Below, in pieces: positions 1 through 11,139 of a stretch of DNA of 62,000 nt. Under the pieces are notes generated by a model. It was not told the origin of the DNA. It made no database searches and saw only the letters and a program-made list of their open reading frames with translations. The first letter of the stretch is position 1; each line of letters opens with the position of its first letter. A program made the translations under genes and the position numbers. The DNA is taken from assembly GCA_914767715.1 (NCBI GenBank), contig OU612066.1, forward strand, positions 5,001-67,000, given 5' to 3'. The stretch is from Membranipora membranacea. Taxonomy: Eukaryota; Bryozoa; Gymnolaemata; Cheilostomatida; Membraniporidae.

Positions 1-1530
1 GTACAGTCTGGAGTTCATCACAATTAGGCCGTCTTTCTCACTCAGAAGATCCATGTTGCCTTTCACCTTCTTCAGCTCTCCCTTTACTGTTCTTGGCCAC
101 CCCTCTTTCATAGCCTTCAAAATCACCTGATAATCGTCATATTCTTTGGCATGTCTCTTTATCTCTTCCACCAACGCATCTCCTTCTGCAGATATCAAAG
201 TCCTAATGTGCATTATCACCCTTGCTATCCTAGCTACTTCTTGTTCAGTCGGTGGCCTTGAGAGTAAATCAGCAATAAACATTTTACTCCCAGGTGTATG
301 GAAAATTTTATAGTCATATCTCATAAGTCTCATCTTAAATCGTTGAATCCTCAGCGGCAACTCTGACAAATCCTTAGACCCAAGCAGAGGAATCAATGGC
401 TTGTGGTCTGTCTCTACTTCAAAATGTCTTCCAACTAGATAAAAGTCGAATTTTTCACATGCCCATGTGATCGCCAGGGCTTCCTTCTCAATTTGACCAT
501 GTCTCTTTTCAGCATCTGTGAGCTTCCTAGAGGCGTAAGCCACTGGTTTCCATTCTCCATCTCCCTGATCCTGTAACAGCGCTGCCCCCAGAGAGTGACA
601 ACTTGCGTCAGCTGCTACCCTGTGACTTTTATTGTAGTCAAACAAAGCCAACAACGAAGAAGATGTAATCAGCTCCTTAACCTTATCAAAACTCCTCTGA
701 TGTATCTCTAGCCATATCCAATAATTCTTTTTCCTGTCTAATTCTCTCAGAGGCACCTCTACTTCTGATATGAGAGGGCTGAATCTACCCAAGTAGTTCA
801 CCATAGCTAAAAATCTCTGCAACCCCTTCCTATCAGTCGGTGCCGGCATCTCGCGGATGGCCCTCTCCTTCTCTGGGTCAACCCCTATACCTTTCTTAGT
901 CAGTATGTGCCCCAGGAATTTCACTTTCTGAACTCCGAATACACACTTCTCTTTGTTTAATGTCATCCCCGCTTCTTCGACTTTCTTCAGAACTTCCGCT
1001 AATCTTGCATCATGCTCCTCCTTGCTCTTTCCAACAACCAAAATGTCGTCCATCATACACACCACTCCTGTTAGTCCCTCTAATATTTTGTTCATTTGCC
1101 TTTGGAAAAATTCCGGTGCAGCCGAAATTCCAAACGGCATTTTCAGGTATTGATAACGACCAAAAGGTGTTATAAAATTGGTATACTCTCGTGACTCCTC
1201 CGCCAAATCAATCTGCCAGAATCCTGAGTTTGTATCCATCTTGCTAAAGTATCGACTGCCTTCTAACGATGCAAGGGTGTCTTCCAGATGGGGTAATGGA
1301 TATGTCTCCCTCATCACACTCTTATTCAGTTGGGTCAGATCAACGCATATTCTGACCTTTCCATTAGATTTAGGCGCTACCACCATGCCAGAACACCAAG
1401 AAGTTGGCTTCTCTACCTTCTCTATAACACCTAACTCCTCCATCCTTTCTAACTCATCCTTCGTGGCTTTTCTCAATCCTATAGGTAATCTTCGTGGGAC
1501 GTTCAAGCACAACGGATTTGCGCCCTCCTA
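1..1530 (-). pseudogene. Ty3/gypsy reverse transcriptase and RNase H, cut by window edge
   Basis: This frame is open to the left edge of the window. It starts with a VPRRLP linker (about 1500), then the RT fingers with the VDLTQLNKSV motif (about 1350), the FGISAAPEFFQ motif (about 1120), and a catalytic box read as VCMMDDILV at 1045-1056. The box has MM where most elements have Y-x. LGH and FLAMVNYLGRF follow (about 920-800). RNase H is marked by DASCHSLGAAL (about 610-580) and TDHKPL (about 400). The N-terminal junction is frameshifted near 1510-1530, so no intact polyprotein is encoded. The enzyme family is certain; activity is not expected. Confidence 0.9.
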
Positions 1531-1675
1531 GATTTTTATCAGGCAATACTCCCAATTTACCGAATAACTTGGGATGTTTCAACTCTTCCTCCTCGCTAAT
1601 GCTCCTTTTGTCTTCACCAATTTGAACTTCCGAATCTCTGGCTTTCCTAGTAAATTGTTACGTGCCCCTTCTAGG

Positions 1676-1904
1676 ATGTACCCCATACAGAGATAAGGGG
1701 AAGGTAAGCCTTGAAGTGAATCTCTAATTTACTCCCATCTGCTCCTCTAAAATCACGTCCGGTCGGGCGCATATCTAATCCTAGCCTCTGCGCCGTCTCC
1801 TTGTTGATAACTGTCACATCCGCTCCAGTATCCACAATGGATTTAACCTTCTTCTTAGAAGATTTCAGCTTGATTTCAAATTCATTGTTTTTCTTCCTTC
1901 CTAG
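1676..1904 (-). pseudogene. Ty3/gypsy aspartic protease remnant
   Basis: A retropepsin-like DTGADVTVI motif is encoded on the minus strand with DTGA at about 1821-1832. It is preceded by acidic and basic residues and followed by a region reading LLGKPEIRKFKLV in another frame at about 1650, which is the usual C-terminal landmark of these proteases. A stop at about 1676 ends the first frame. The protease normally cleaves the Gag-Pol precursor in the particle. Here it cannot be translated through to RT without frame changes. Confidence 0.75.
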
Positions 1905-2815
1905 TCATAACGATTCATCGCTGGAGTATCCTGCTACAGCATTTATCTCCCCTTTTCCTGTTTCTCTGCCTGCAAACTTGTTCGGACAGAATTTAGCTAT
2001 GTGCGAAGGCTCTCCACACACGTAACATTTTGGGGCCTCCCTTTGACCACTCTTTTCTCCTTTCTCATTCCTCACCTTCTCCGCACACGATCTGTAATCA
2101 TGACCCCCCGCAGCGTCCGCATGTCCAACAACCTCGGCCTCTGCCCCGGCCTCTGCTACCTCCACGATCTCTGAATCCTGAACTAAAATTACTTGCTCCA
2201 ACCCTGTCTATATCTGCTTGCTCTTTACCAACTGTTGAGTTCTCCTGACTAACTTCAACTAGGTCAACTTCTGAAACAGGCTTAGATTCTCCTGACTTGA
2301 TAATTTTGGCTGCAGCCTGGGCTGATTCATATTTACTGCACATGTTTTCACCTTGTCTAAAGTTAACTCCTTTTTCAACAGCAGATCACCTCTTATCTTA
2401 TCTACATGCATTCCTTTGATAACAATGAGGGTGTTCATCTCTTCTTCCAATCCGCCCCATCTGCATGTATACCTGTATACCCTTTCTATATACTTGTCTA
2501 ATCTCTCATCTCTCCTCTGCTCCATGCACAAGAATCTGTGTCTGGTCGCAACTATGTTTTCCCTGCTTGCAAAATGGTTGTCAAACGCCACTTTCAGTTG
2601 CTCATATTGCATGGCATCCACATCACCATCCCATGTCTCAAAGATGTTCATACCATACTCCCCCATGCTATCTAGCAGTAATGCCGCTTTTCTCTCCTCT
2701 ATTTCAAACTTCTCTACTTGACTATCTTCTGCCTTTCTCCTGGACCTAATTCCAAGGTGTCCAGTATTGGTACAACTCCTTTGTCTTCTCTCATTCTCTT
2801 CTCCTCTCTAAGCCA
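1905..2815 (-). pseudogene. Ty3/gypsy gag with zinc knuckles, frameshifted
   Basis: The capsid-like part occupies about 2810-2345 and has the usual W-x-G, R..L.QR.dE..d.Y and R..E pattern of Ty3/gypsy capsids. A Gly/Arg-rich stretch (about 2180-2120) leads into a first Cys-rich knuckle (CWTCGRCGG.DYRSC across a frame break near 2120). A clean CCHC knuckle, CYVCGEPSHIAKFC, follows at about 2010-1970. Gag forms the particle and the knuckles bind the element RNA. Two frame changes break the ORF into three pieces. Confidence 0.82.
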
Positions 2816-2944
2816 GCGTGATTATTAATGCCTCTTTCCTGCGCATTCCCGGATGTAGCCTGTATTCTTATGCAGCACTCTTATCTGTCTTTCCCTATTT
2901 ACTACCTACCTTACACTACAGAATAAGCTCTGAATAGGAACCGA

Positions 2945-3062
2945 TTTTGCACAGTGACATCGCCAATTGGCCATCCAACATAAACTCAATCGACAACCTG
3001 AGTGTATTTCATCCACACCCCTGAAGTTTTGTGGCATTTATGATTGTGGCATTTCTAGTTTA
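2945..3062. repeat. Interspersed direct repeat, copy 1
   Basis: About 115 bp, resembling 5817-5935 in the same orientation by eye at roughly 80%. Shared words include CAACCTGAGTGTAT, TCATCCACACCCC and TTTTGTGGC. No coding potential or terminal inverted repeats are visible, and the family is not recognised. Confidence 0.65.
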
Positions 3063-3299
3063 TTTATGCTTACATTATTTTGAACATAACTTACACTGTT
3101 CTGATCACATTTTACACGTATTTGATGTTGAGGAGCTGCTATGTACTTCATAATATACAAATACTGACATACGAAGTTGCAAGGCAATCTTTTTGGCTTA
3201 CCAGGCAACAAACACACAACCCCTCATTTCCCTGCTGCTTTCTATAACTGTGACCATTTTTCACTAGATCATTGCCTGCCAATTAAGTGCACTAGGTGC

Positions 3300-3388
3300 G
3301 GTTCGTACACCTGAGTTTTCTATCCCAAATCTGGCGCCCCTACGACTGAGCTGCCCCTACGACTGAGCTGCCCCTATGACTGAGCTAT
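3300..3388 (-). repeat. tRNA-like (SINE-head) sequence with triplicated A box
   Basis: On the minus strand an A-box-like word (TAGCTCAGTC or CAGCTCAGTC) occurs three times at an exact 17-bp period (3378-3387, 3361-3370, 3344-3353). A degenerate B-box-like word (GGTGTACGAACC, 3300-3311) follows about 42 nt after the last one. That spacing is typical of tRNA genes. No full cloverleaf or acceptor stem is apparent, so this is probably a tRNA-derived SINE head or a decayed tRNA copy. Confidence 0.5.
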
Positions 3389-3399
3389 AACTACTCCTG

Positions 3400-5100
3400 C
3401 ACACCACACTGAATTAAAGATGCAGTGTAATTCAGATCCAGCATTAATTGTAGACACTTGGTAGTCTATCTACAGGGATTTACTTGTGCAGGGAGTAATA
3501 ATATGGACCAAAATTTTTTTTATGACACTTACTTTTACCAATTTGCTATGCTCAAAATTTAATCCTAAAAACTTTTGAGATCACGGTAATTTCATGGAGC
3601 ATAGAATGTCTTGTCAAGACAGGCTACATTGAGCCATATTTAATAGCGTAAAGCATGATGATTAATGATATATTGATTTATAATTCATTAGAAAATCAAT
3701 ATCATGCAGTGCACCTGCTTTCACACACATTGTGACACTGTAATTTGACTATAAACTGAACTGAAAAATATTTTATTCCTACACTTTATTACATCTAATT
3801 TTCTTCTAAAAAAAAGAAAATTAGGTTTCAAAACTACATCAGCAGAGTCAAATATAGTTGAGGAATGTGAAGCTATTATGATTTTCAAAAATACTAAATA
3901 TTTACTGAGAAAAATCGCTTAATGTAAATCAGTCATTATTGATTGATAGGGCATTGTTTATGAGTGTCCTACATATGACATCATAATTTTGCTTATAAAT
4001 ATAAACAAATTAATTGTTATGATGTATTTGGCGCCAAATCGGAGCACATGATCATAATCGGAATTGGGTGATCTATCAACCTGGATAGGGACGGGAGAAA
4101 GTGAATCTGACCCGTACCCCCTCTTTAAATCACATATTTTCAAACAACACAACTATCAATGTCTATTACTATGATTACTACAATTACTATGATAAAGTTA
4201 TGTAAGAATTGCAAAAATTAACTATTGATGGTAATAGCTTTAATGATTAACCAAGGTCGCAAACAATTGGGTCTTGCATGTAATTATTTAATTAGTTTGA
4301 TGATAAATTGGTTGAGCGCCAGGTTACTGTGAAGTAACCCATGTATTCCACTCTGCTAACTTACCCATCATTAAAAAAATTCCTCAATGTGAATACACAA
4401 GTCTGATAATATGTATTATTACTATATCCACTATATCCACTGTGTTTCACCCTTCATAAAACTGTAACGGAGAGAGCTAAGGAGCATATTAAATGTAGGT
4501 AAACTATGGCTCCTCCTATCGCATGTACATGTAATTTTTACATGAGCAGAGAACTTCATGGAAAATACTTCAGATAACATTCTTGAACTTGCTATCACTC
4601 TCTCCTTTTTTATTTAGCAAAGATTAGAAGCGCAGTAACGTCACACAAATCTAGTTACGTACACGTTCCTCTGGTTGTTGCCATCTTTCATCTCGTCATC
4701 ACAGTGATGACAAATTACTAACTATAGTTAACCATAAATATACATAATAATCACACTGTATTAGTGATTTCACCTTCAATTCAAATCCCCAAGAAACTCA
4801 CGCAGCACGCACACACATCTTTCATTTATTATTGTAGGTGATGCCGCACCATAAAAATCATAATTAACGCCAAAGGTTGTCGTTTTTTTTCCTACTTTTA
4901 TTAATTTTCAATTCTTGTGTCACTTCTTACCCAAAAGACACCCCCCACCCCAATACCGCACATGGCAGCCATGCATGTCTCACAGTCTATTTTCAGTCCT
5001 GCATGCAAGCCTGTGTTCTGCCTAGTATCCTTGTCTGTGTCCTGCGCTGCTTACCGCCTGCATGTGTTACACAATCATGTCTAAGTCTCTTCTCTAAGTT
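3400..5100. other. Intergenic DNA, nothing recognised
   Basis: AT-rich sequence with only short chance ORFs. No repeats, conserved protein words or convincing exons were seen. Confidence 0.5.
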
Positions 5101-5106
5101 TTATCT

Positions 5107-5253
5107 CTAATCGAAGAAGCTGTTAAACTTTCTCCTTAGCCTCTGCCAGTTTCTATCCACGGCTCCCCACGCCCAGAGCACAAAAAGAGTGGAGACTACT
5201 CCTGTAAATATTCCTAGCTTGAATTCTCTATCGTGACTATCTGATGACGACAT
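5107..5253 (-). CDS. Possible small single-pass membrane peptide (48 aa)
   Basis: A 48-codon frame starts at ATG 5253-5251 and ends at TAG 5109-5107. The N-terminus is polar (MSSSDSHDRE). It is followed by a hydrophobic stretch at about residues 11-31 (KLGIFTGVVSTLFVLWAWGA) and a basic amphipathic tail (NWQRLRRKF). This is the layout of a tail-anchored or small integral membrane protein. I do not recognise a family. A purine-rich stretch precedes the ATG, but no promoter or introns can be shown. It could be a real host micro-protein, an exon of a larger gene, or chance. Confidence 0.33.
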   Translation of the reverse strand: MSSSDSHDREFKLGIFTGVVSTLFVLWAWGAVDRNWQRLRRKFNSFFD

Positions 5254-5816
5254 TATTACCTCCTTCCGATCTCATTCCTGTAAACAATTAGTATCTAGTT
5301 ACTGCAGGCTTCTACCATCATCACTTTTTTAAGCTGGTATCCAGCGGCCAATAATAAAACTCATATGAACAGGTATTTATGTTCCTCACCTGTGGAGGGT
5401 AAACAAATGCAAGAAAGAAGGTCGACTGACAAAAACTTCTTTACATACTCTCAATATCATCACACCCAGCAGATCACCAACACATTGACCATGAGACAAT
5501 CAAAATAGTAATCATAGATATCGGCCCACAGTAAACACCACGGCCTGGGACTTGTAAAATTGTATCTTATATAATATTAAATTCCGGTGAGGCCATATTA
5601 AAAAAAGCAAGGAGGAGCAGGAGGAGGGCCTCTTATCTTTATATAATTATTATAAATATACCATTATACCAATTATAACATTTTTGTTGCGCTATTTTCT
5701 ATGGTTTATTCACTGAGAATAATGGTGGGGGAGTTCTGCCACATAAAAGGACAACATTACTCAGGCTGTCTACCTCATAGTGTGGTATGGAAAAGACAGC
5801 CATTTTAATTTGCACT
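5254..5816. other. Intergenic DNA, nothing recognised
   Basis: AT-rich, with a purine-rich patch near 5600-5635 and a 6-7-bp GAGGCC/GGCCTC inverted pair around it. No gene seen. Confidence 0.4.
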
Positions 5817-5935
5817 TATAATGACATTGCCAATCGGTCATCCATCATAAACTCAATTGGCAACCTGAGTGTATGTCATCCACACCCCCTGATGTTTTGT
5901 GGCGTTTTTGTTTGCGGCATTCCTAGTATTATTTC
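5817..5935. repeat. Interspersed direct repeat, copy 2
   Basis: Second copy of the repeat at 2945-3062, same orientation, with scattered substitutions. It ends just before a microsatellite. Confidence 0.65.
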
Positions 5936-5950
5936 AGAGGACGTCAGCTA

Positions 5951-6026
5951 TATAGTAAGTATATAAAGTATATAAGTATATAAGTATATAAAGTATATAA
6001 GTATATAAGTATATAAAGTAAGTGAC
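5951..6026. repeat. Microsatellite, TATAAGTA-type
   Basis: Imperfect tandem runs of an 8-10 bp unit (AGTATATA, with AAGTATATA variants). Confidence 0.85.
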
Positions 6027-6592
6027 TACGTACAGTAAGACCATATCTCTCCGTCCCGAGTACCCTCCAGTTTCTCCTTACACAACAAACCTGATTGTGC
6101 TCAAAAATTGATGACATCACTGAGTCAGGGGGAGAAAAATCCCATAGAGATAATAATATCATTCAGTGACCAATCCTACATGTCAAAGTTTTATCTGCTA
6201 GCATCTATATGCTGGTATAAAGTCATCTTGCATATAATAAAGTCTTTATTAGAGAAAATTGTCTTATCACCACTCTTGATATCCCTAAGAAAGGACATCC
6301 GAGTAAAAATAAAATAAAAATAGTCTTGGTTTTCATGGAATAATGAAAATCTCTGGTCAGGGTTTCCATGTTCAAGCGCAATAACGGGTAACAAAACAAA
6401 ATTGGTGTATAATGGTTCAAGTCATCAGTATCGATCATTAATTAATCATAATTAATAAATTTATCTATGTGCGTCTGTTTTTTTTAATCATTTAAGTGCG
6501 CTAGGTGATTGACCATTGATACTTCATTATTGCCGATCAAAGTCAATGACAAATAAAGACCATGCATAAATAAGTAAATAAAAACAAAGCAG

Positions 6593-6832
6593 TCAGGTGT
6601 ATTTATGAAAAATATCATTGTCTATAATTTCTGCCCTATTTATAGAACGGTGTTTTCGGGCTTCCAAAAAAAACATTTTACACGGATGATTCTCACATTC
6701 TTTAACCTTTGCAATATATCGAAAACAAAGAAGATCAAGATGTATTTTTAGCTCTTCCAGCTTTAGTAAAGAAAGCCTCTCTTCATAGCCTTCCTCATAT
6801 GGAATCATAATCCTGGTGCATAAAGTTCAAGG
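6593..6832 (-). pseudogene. CR1-like LINE RT C-terminal remnant
   Basis: The minus strand encodes CTRIMIPYEEGYEERL followed by LLKLEELK..LDLLC, and then K..FF..ARKHRS. This matches the usual C-terminus of CR1-like LINE ORF2 proteins (...QKRCTRII....YEE.L..L.L..L..RR..LC). The frame ends at 6593. Only the last roughly 75 residues survive. The nearest related piece, at 7080-7175, is in the opposite orientation. Confidence 0.6.
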
Positions 6833-7079
6833 GTAAACATTTTGTTTATCACGACATTTTATGATTGATTGTATGAAACATAGCCATTGTCTTTATTGAG
6901 CGTCATTGCCTTTTATTACATGTAAATGACAAAATGAGCTTATGGTTGTTACTCATACGAGAAAAAACTTCTGATTTTCAATATGGTTTGATTTAACAAA
7001 CTTCATAGGGTTTGTCTCAAATCGAACCATCTTGTGTGTATCAATTATCAAGAAAGAAAAAAAATCGCTGCAGACCATA

Positions 7080-7175
7080 GGTTTTATCATATTCAGCCCT
7101 GTGCTGGTTCCCACACACCTCCAAAAATGACAAGGAAAAACTGGAGAGATTTCAAAAGCACTGCACTAGAATTAT
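7080..7175 (+). pseudogene. CR1-like LINE fragment in inverted orientation
   Basis: The plus strand reads YSALCWFPHTSKNDKEKLER then FQKHCTRIMIPY. This is the segment that normally lies immediately upstream of the 6593-6832 piece in the same protein. It stops at exactly the residues where that piece begins, and both share the nucleotides around ATTATGATTCCATAT. The two halves therefore appear to be one LINE 3' end with its 5' portion inverted. Confidence 0.6.
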
Positions 7176-7487
7176 GATTCCATATTAATATTGTACTAAT
7201 TTTAGTTTTTCTAGTAAATTTTACTTTTAATACTTTTATGCTTGCTTTTTAATTAGTTTTTGCCTAATATTTTTAAATCTGCGAATTCTTGCATGTATCT
7301 TTATTTGTATATATTACATATCTATTCTGGTGAATTATAAGTCCAGGGACTTTTGTCTAGAAAACAAAGATAAAAAGAATTTCGAGAAATGCAAATTGAG
7401 TAAGTTATTAAAGTGTGTGTGAAACAATAAGAACACACATAGGTATAAAAACACAAAGAATACAGGTAAATGAGATTATCGCAATTA

Positions 7488-7580
7488 AAAAATTTACTAT
7501 TTTATGGAGAAGAATAAAAATGCAAGTAATAAAAATTTACTATTTTATGGAGAAAATGAAGAATAAAAATGCAAGTATTG
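7488..7580. repeat. Two-copy tandem repeat (~43 bp)
   Basis: The segment beginning AAAAATTTACTATTTTATGG at 7488 repeats at 7531 with an 8-bp insertion. It lies in the 3' region of the adjacent minus-strand LINE. Confidence 0.7.
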
Positions 7581-8835
7581 AGAAGTAGATAGGTTTTTAC
7601 ACTAAAAATGTGGCTTCTGACGGCTAACTTGAAAGATTTGAGATCATGGCACAGCTTGATATTCGGGGGCAAGTCATTGTATAATTTGGCACCAAAGTTT
7701 GCTAGGGAGAACCTGTATTTGTCCTTGGATAGCATCACACCCTCACTTTTTCCAAGCCGTGTATCACTTTTTAATTTAAAAGGCATAAGGCTGGCTTCAA
7801 TAATTGGGACCAATTTGTTTATCATTTTAAAAAATGTTAAAATGTTTAAATAATGGTATCGCTTGGTGATAAAATGAATATTTATATTTATGATTTCCAA
7901 GCATCGGTTCTCGAGTTTTAGGATGTCTTTTTAATATAATCATTAGAGCAATAAAGTAGTGGTGCGCAATATTTGGGGTTCGGTCTTATTAAACATGTAT
8001 ACCGGACAGCAGCTAATGATTCAATTAAAAACTTACGATTTCTCTCAAAATTTGCTATGATTGGGTATAACTTTTGTTTAATCTTTTTGACATGGGATTT
8101 AAAATTCAAAGTTTTATCTAAAATTACTCCTAAATATTTTTCAAACTCCTTGGTTTGAACATCATGCCATGGAAATTTAGTTTGGGAAAATCTGTGCTAT
8201 TTGAATTGGATACAGTCATAAAATCTGTCTTTGATGCATTGAGAATCAATTTATTACAATTGTACCAGTCGGAAGCTAATGCTATAGTGAATGTTCCATG
8301 CTTTTAATGGCTAGGCTTGGGTCATTTCCACTGGCTATCATGAGACAGTCATCGGCAAACAGATAACAATTTTCTAAAGTAGTGAGATAATTAATAAAAG
8401 CAATAAAGAGCAATGGGCCCAAAACGGACCCTTGAGGAACCCCCGGTAAGAAATTGATTTCTTTCAGATAAAATACCATTAACCTTCATGGTTTGAGATC
8501 TGTTTGATAAATAATTTTCTAAAAAGGATGCTGCGGATAGAGTAAAGTTGAATTTTTGAGTAAATTTGGTTACCAACAGTTTATGATTTACACAGTCAAA
8601 AGCTTTTTTGATGTCAAGTGCAGCAAGGGTCAAAAATTCAGAACGATCTTGAGATAGCATATATCTCATTTTATTTACCAATTGGATTAAGATTTGGTCA
8701 GTGGAGCTTCCAGAACAAATCCCAAATTGTCTGCAGCTCAATAGTTGGTTGGACTCCATGAAGTCTGGCATTTGGTCGGCTACAATTTTCTCAATTTTAT
8801 CTAACCTTATTTTATTGCAGGCACATAGTTTAATA
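7502..8835 (-). pseudogene. CR1/jockey-like LINE reverse transcriptase, 5'-truncated
   Basis: Read on minus from about 8835: an RT fingers segment (IEKIVADQMPDFM), QFGIC.GSSTDQIL, the motif A region LAALDIKKAFDCVNHKLL (about 8620), and the [17 protein letters not shown] turn (about 8440). The catalytic FADD box follows (about 8355). The thumb and tail end with F..FGAKLYNDLPPNIK (about 7650), the standard LINE C-terminal word. A one-base frameshift lies near 8440, because two overlapping frames share the GSVLGP region, and more breaks occur near 8150-7900. It is truncated upstream of the RT, so no endonuclease remains. Confidence 0.82.
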
Positions 8836-9149
8836 CTAATTCATGGTATCATTTTTTCGGATGGTCATCTTATCTCGGCATCAATTTGGTGAGTTCAATT
8901 AAAACATGCAGAATACGACTTTTACATTTTGATGTCAATTACAAATACTATTTGAACACAGCACATATTTTTAAAAGCTGCATTATTGTTCGCTCGTTTT
9001 TGATGTGCTCATTCTCTCGTTATTCCTCGCACATTTACCATATTTTTACTCACATACCTTTTTTAACAGGGTGCGACTCGATAATAAAACAGATCACTAG
9101 TTCAAATTTCATCAGTCCGTTGCTCATTATGCTGAGGTTTTAATAGTGG

Positions 9150-9640
9150 CCCATCCCAATACACAGGCCCGCTGCAGTTTGTAAAAATCCAGGGGGACAG
9201 GTACAGCGTAATTATATTCTCAGTAGACCCTGCTAAGAGGCCTCAAAGCATGTTCCATTCCCTTGTAGAAATGGCTCAATGGGCGAAGTTGGTAAAGACA
9301 GCCGAGTTTATTTATGTTTGTCTTTGCGTAATTATTTCAGATGAGACACTGATAGAAGATAGGGCATTTGCGGATATTGAGCCAAACTTGAGTTGACCTT
9401 TGATCATGCTGTGAGAGATTCTTAATAAAACAACAGAGGTAGGATTTGAAGAGGCTGTATTTTACCTGATTTCTTTAGACTACTAGATGTTCACAGAAAT
9501 CCACCGTATATGATCAACCTGAAATCCGACAAAGCATGACCCCAACTATGAAGTTTCTATTTTCTACTAAAATGTAGGCGATCTTTTTCAGCAAAAGTGA
9601 AAACATTTGTTTGAAAAACAATGCATTTTGTTATTAATGT
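9150..9640. other. Intergenic DNA upstream of candidate gene
   Basis: No recognised element or exon. An isolated TGGCTCAATGGG word near 9275 resembles a tRNA A box but has no B box downstream. Confidence 0.4.
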
Positions 9641-9647
9641 TTAGCTG

Positions 9648-9717
9648 ATGGATTATGTGATTATAAAATGGGATGTCGATGAGAAGTTGTCTGCTGTTTA
9701 CCAGAAGACAGAATCTG
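9648..9717 (+). CDS. Candidate host gene, exon 1
   Basis: The ATG at 9648 opens a frame (MDYVIIKWDVDEKLSAVYQK, then TESG or TESE) that ends at a good donor, CTG|GTAAGC (9718). The following exon at 9946 continues in phase 1. The first residues resemble the start of many small nuclear regulatory proteins, but no family is recognised. The evidence is the splice-compatible open frame and acidic/basic composition only. Confidence 0.35.
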
Positions 9718-9945
9718 GTAAGCTATCATGACATCAGGACATGTAGTGACATATCCATTTATAAATGTCACAATTCATCCTGTGTGGTGTATTTACCAGT
9801 ATTTACTTAAATTACACAAGACTAATTTTGATTAATCCACTACCGTTTGTACATGAGAGCATATTTTCAAATCATCCTGTAGCTAGTCGCTACACACGAT
9901 GATGATAATTTCTGTGAGGAGATTATTTATCTGCTCTAATTATAG

Positions 9946-10345
9946 AAAAAGACGTGAAAAGGGATGATGAGAGAAGTATCATGGCTGGTTATCATGAGGA
10001 GACAATATATGTAGAATTGAAGATAAGGAATCTGACATTCATCCAATTATCCGTGAGAAAGTAGAGGCAGGAATTCTTACTGATGCAGACTCAGTCAACA
10101 CAACTCTTCGCTCCGATGCGCTTCCTTTTGATATTGCGGAGCTACAATGTGATGTCGGACAATCCCATAAACTAGGTGGTATTGAGCAGACTGATGACGA
10201 CCTGCAACCCACTTTTCCTGACAATGCTGACATAGTCTTAGTTCCTGTAAAGTCAGAACTGATGGAGGTTAAAGACCCTGTTAGTGTAGACTTCGAGTCA
10301 CACAAAACTTCCTCCCTCTCCCACAACAAAGCTTGTCAAGACTAA
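9946..10345 (+). CDS. Candidate host gene, terminal exon with one frame break
   Basis: After a good acceptor (CTCTAATTATAG|), the frame continues in phase with exon 1 (KDVKRDDERSIMAGYHEETI, then YVEL). It hits a stop at 10062. One base out of frame, an unusually long open frame runs from about 10013 to the TAA at 10343-10345 (..DKESDIHPIIREKVEAGILT .. SVDFESHKTSSLSHNKACQD). The whole would be an acidic protein of about 155 residues with no known domain. A single-base deletion near 10020-10023 would join the frames, as also seen in the neighbouring PDCD10 gene. It could instead be a pseudogene or a retained intron. Confidence 0.33.
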
Positions 10346-11020
10346 CTAGATGGAAGGTTGTGCTGGATAATTTTTCCTGAACACCATCAGATTATGTCAG
10401 AATTGGCACATTGATTGCTACATTTGCTTGCCCTAAATCAGTTATACTAGGTGCCAACAGGAACTTAGTGACTCATTAAATCATTTGGCTAGGAGGAATG
10501 TGTTTGAGAAGTGTTAGTCAGCCAGAGCAAAGAATACAAATTAATAATAATTCTAGTCTGAGAAATTCTGTTCGGCCTGTTCAGCAATTTACAGTTACCG
10601 CTCCGGAGGGCATGGTTTCATACCTTCATACCACAACCCTCACCTAAGACAAGACAGAAAATGATAAAAAGGCATACTGTTCAAATTTAATTGAGTAGAG
10701 ATATAGTAATATGAAATTAGTCTGCATCTGAAAGTCGGCGCATGGATGTTTCTTCTCCTGACTCCTTAGCCTGTGACTCATTCAGTTATCTACCAGCAAA
10801 TCAGAGGAAAAGCAATAACACGAGCACAATACTGGTACATGAGCAGATAGCACCACAGAAGCGTTATCCAGCACAACCCAGTGTAGTTGTGAGATAACCT
10901 CACAGCTTTCTTTGGATTACTCAGGAGAGTCAGGAGAAGGAGAGGCAGAATCTGTGAGATCTCAAGTTCTCACAGCTCAGGCTCAGCAGATTTCAGAGAG
11001 AGAGAGGGCATAAAGACAAA
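10346..11020 (+). other. Possible further exon material
   Basis: From about 10720 a 50-codon open frame (ESRRMDVSSPDSLACDSFSY ..) ends at 10898. A second frame, rich in Ser/Glu/Gln, runs on to about 11013. Composition is similar to the preceding exon and both are on plus, but no clean splice sites connect them. They may be part of the same gene with another frame break, or chance. Confidence 0.2.
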
Positions 11021-11139
11021 GAGATGACAACGAGTGATAACAGATAGCATCAACCACTTCAAATCAGAGACCAATCTCAGTTTTATCTTTTGACGAAATC
11101 TGTTGTGTATTGGGCGTAATTAAATAACTGTCAGCTAGC

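Larger units (their letters stand above)
1..2815 (-). mobile_element. Decayed Ty3/gypsy LTR retrotransposon, 3' part outside window
   Basis: Reading on the minus strand, the order is gag (about 2810-2120), two zinc knuckles, aspartic protease (about 1900-1680), then reverse transcriptase and RNase H (about 1530-1). Integrase would lie beyond the left window edge. The reading frame changes several times: near 2345 and 2120 in gag, near 1690 and 1640 after the protease, and near 1510-1530 before RT. The copy is therefore dead as read. The RT wording and order match the K02A2.6-like branch of Ty3/gypsy. No LTR could be delimited upstream of gag. Confidence 0.88.
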
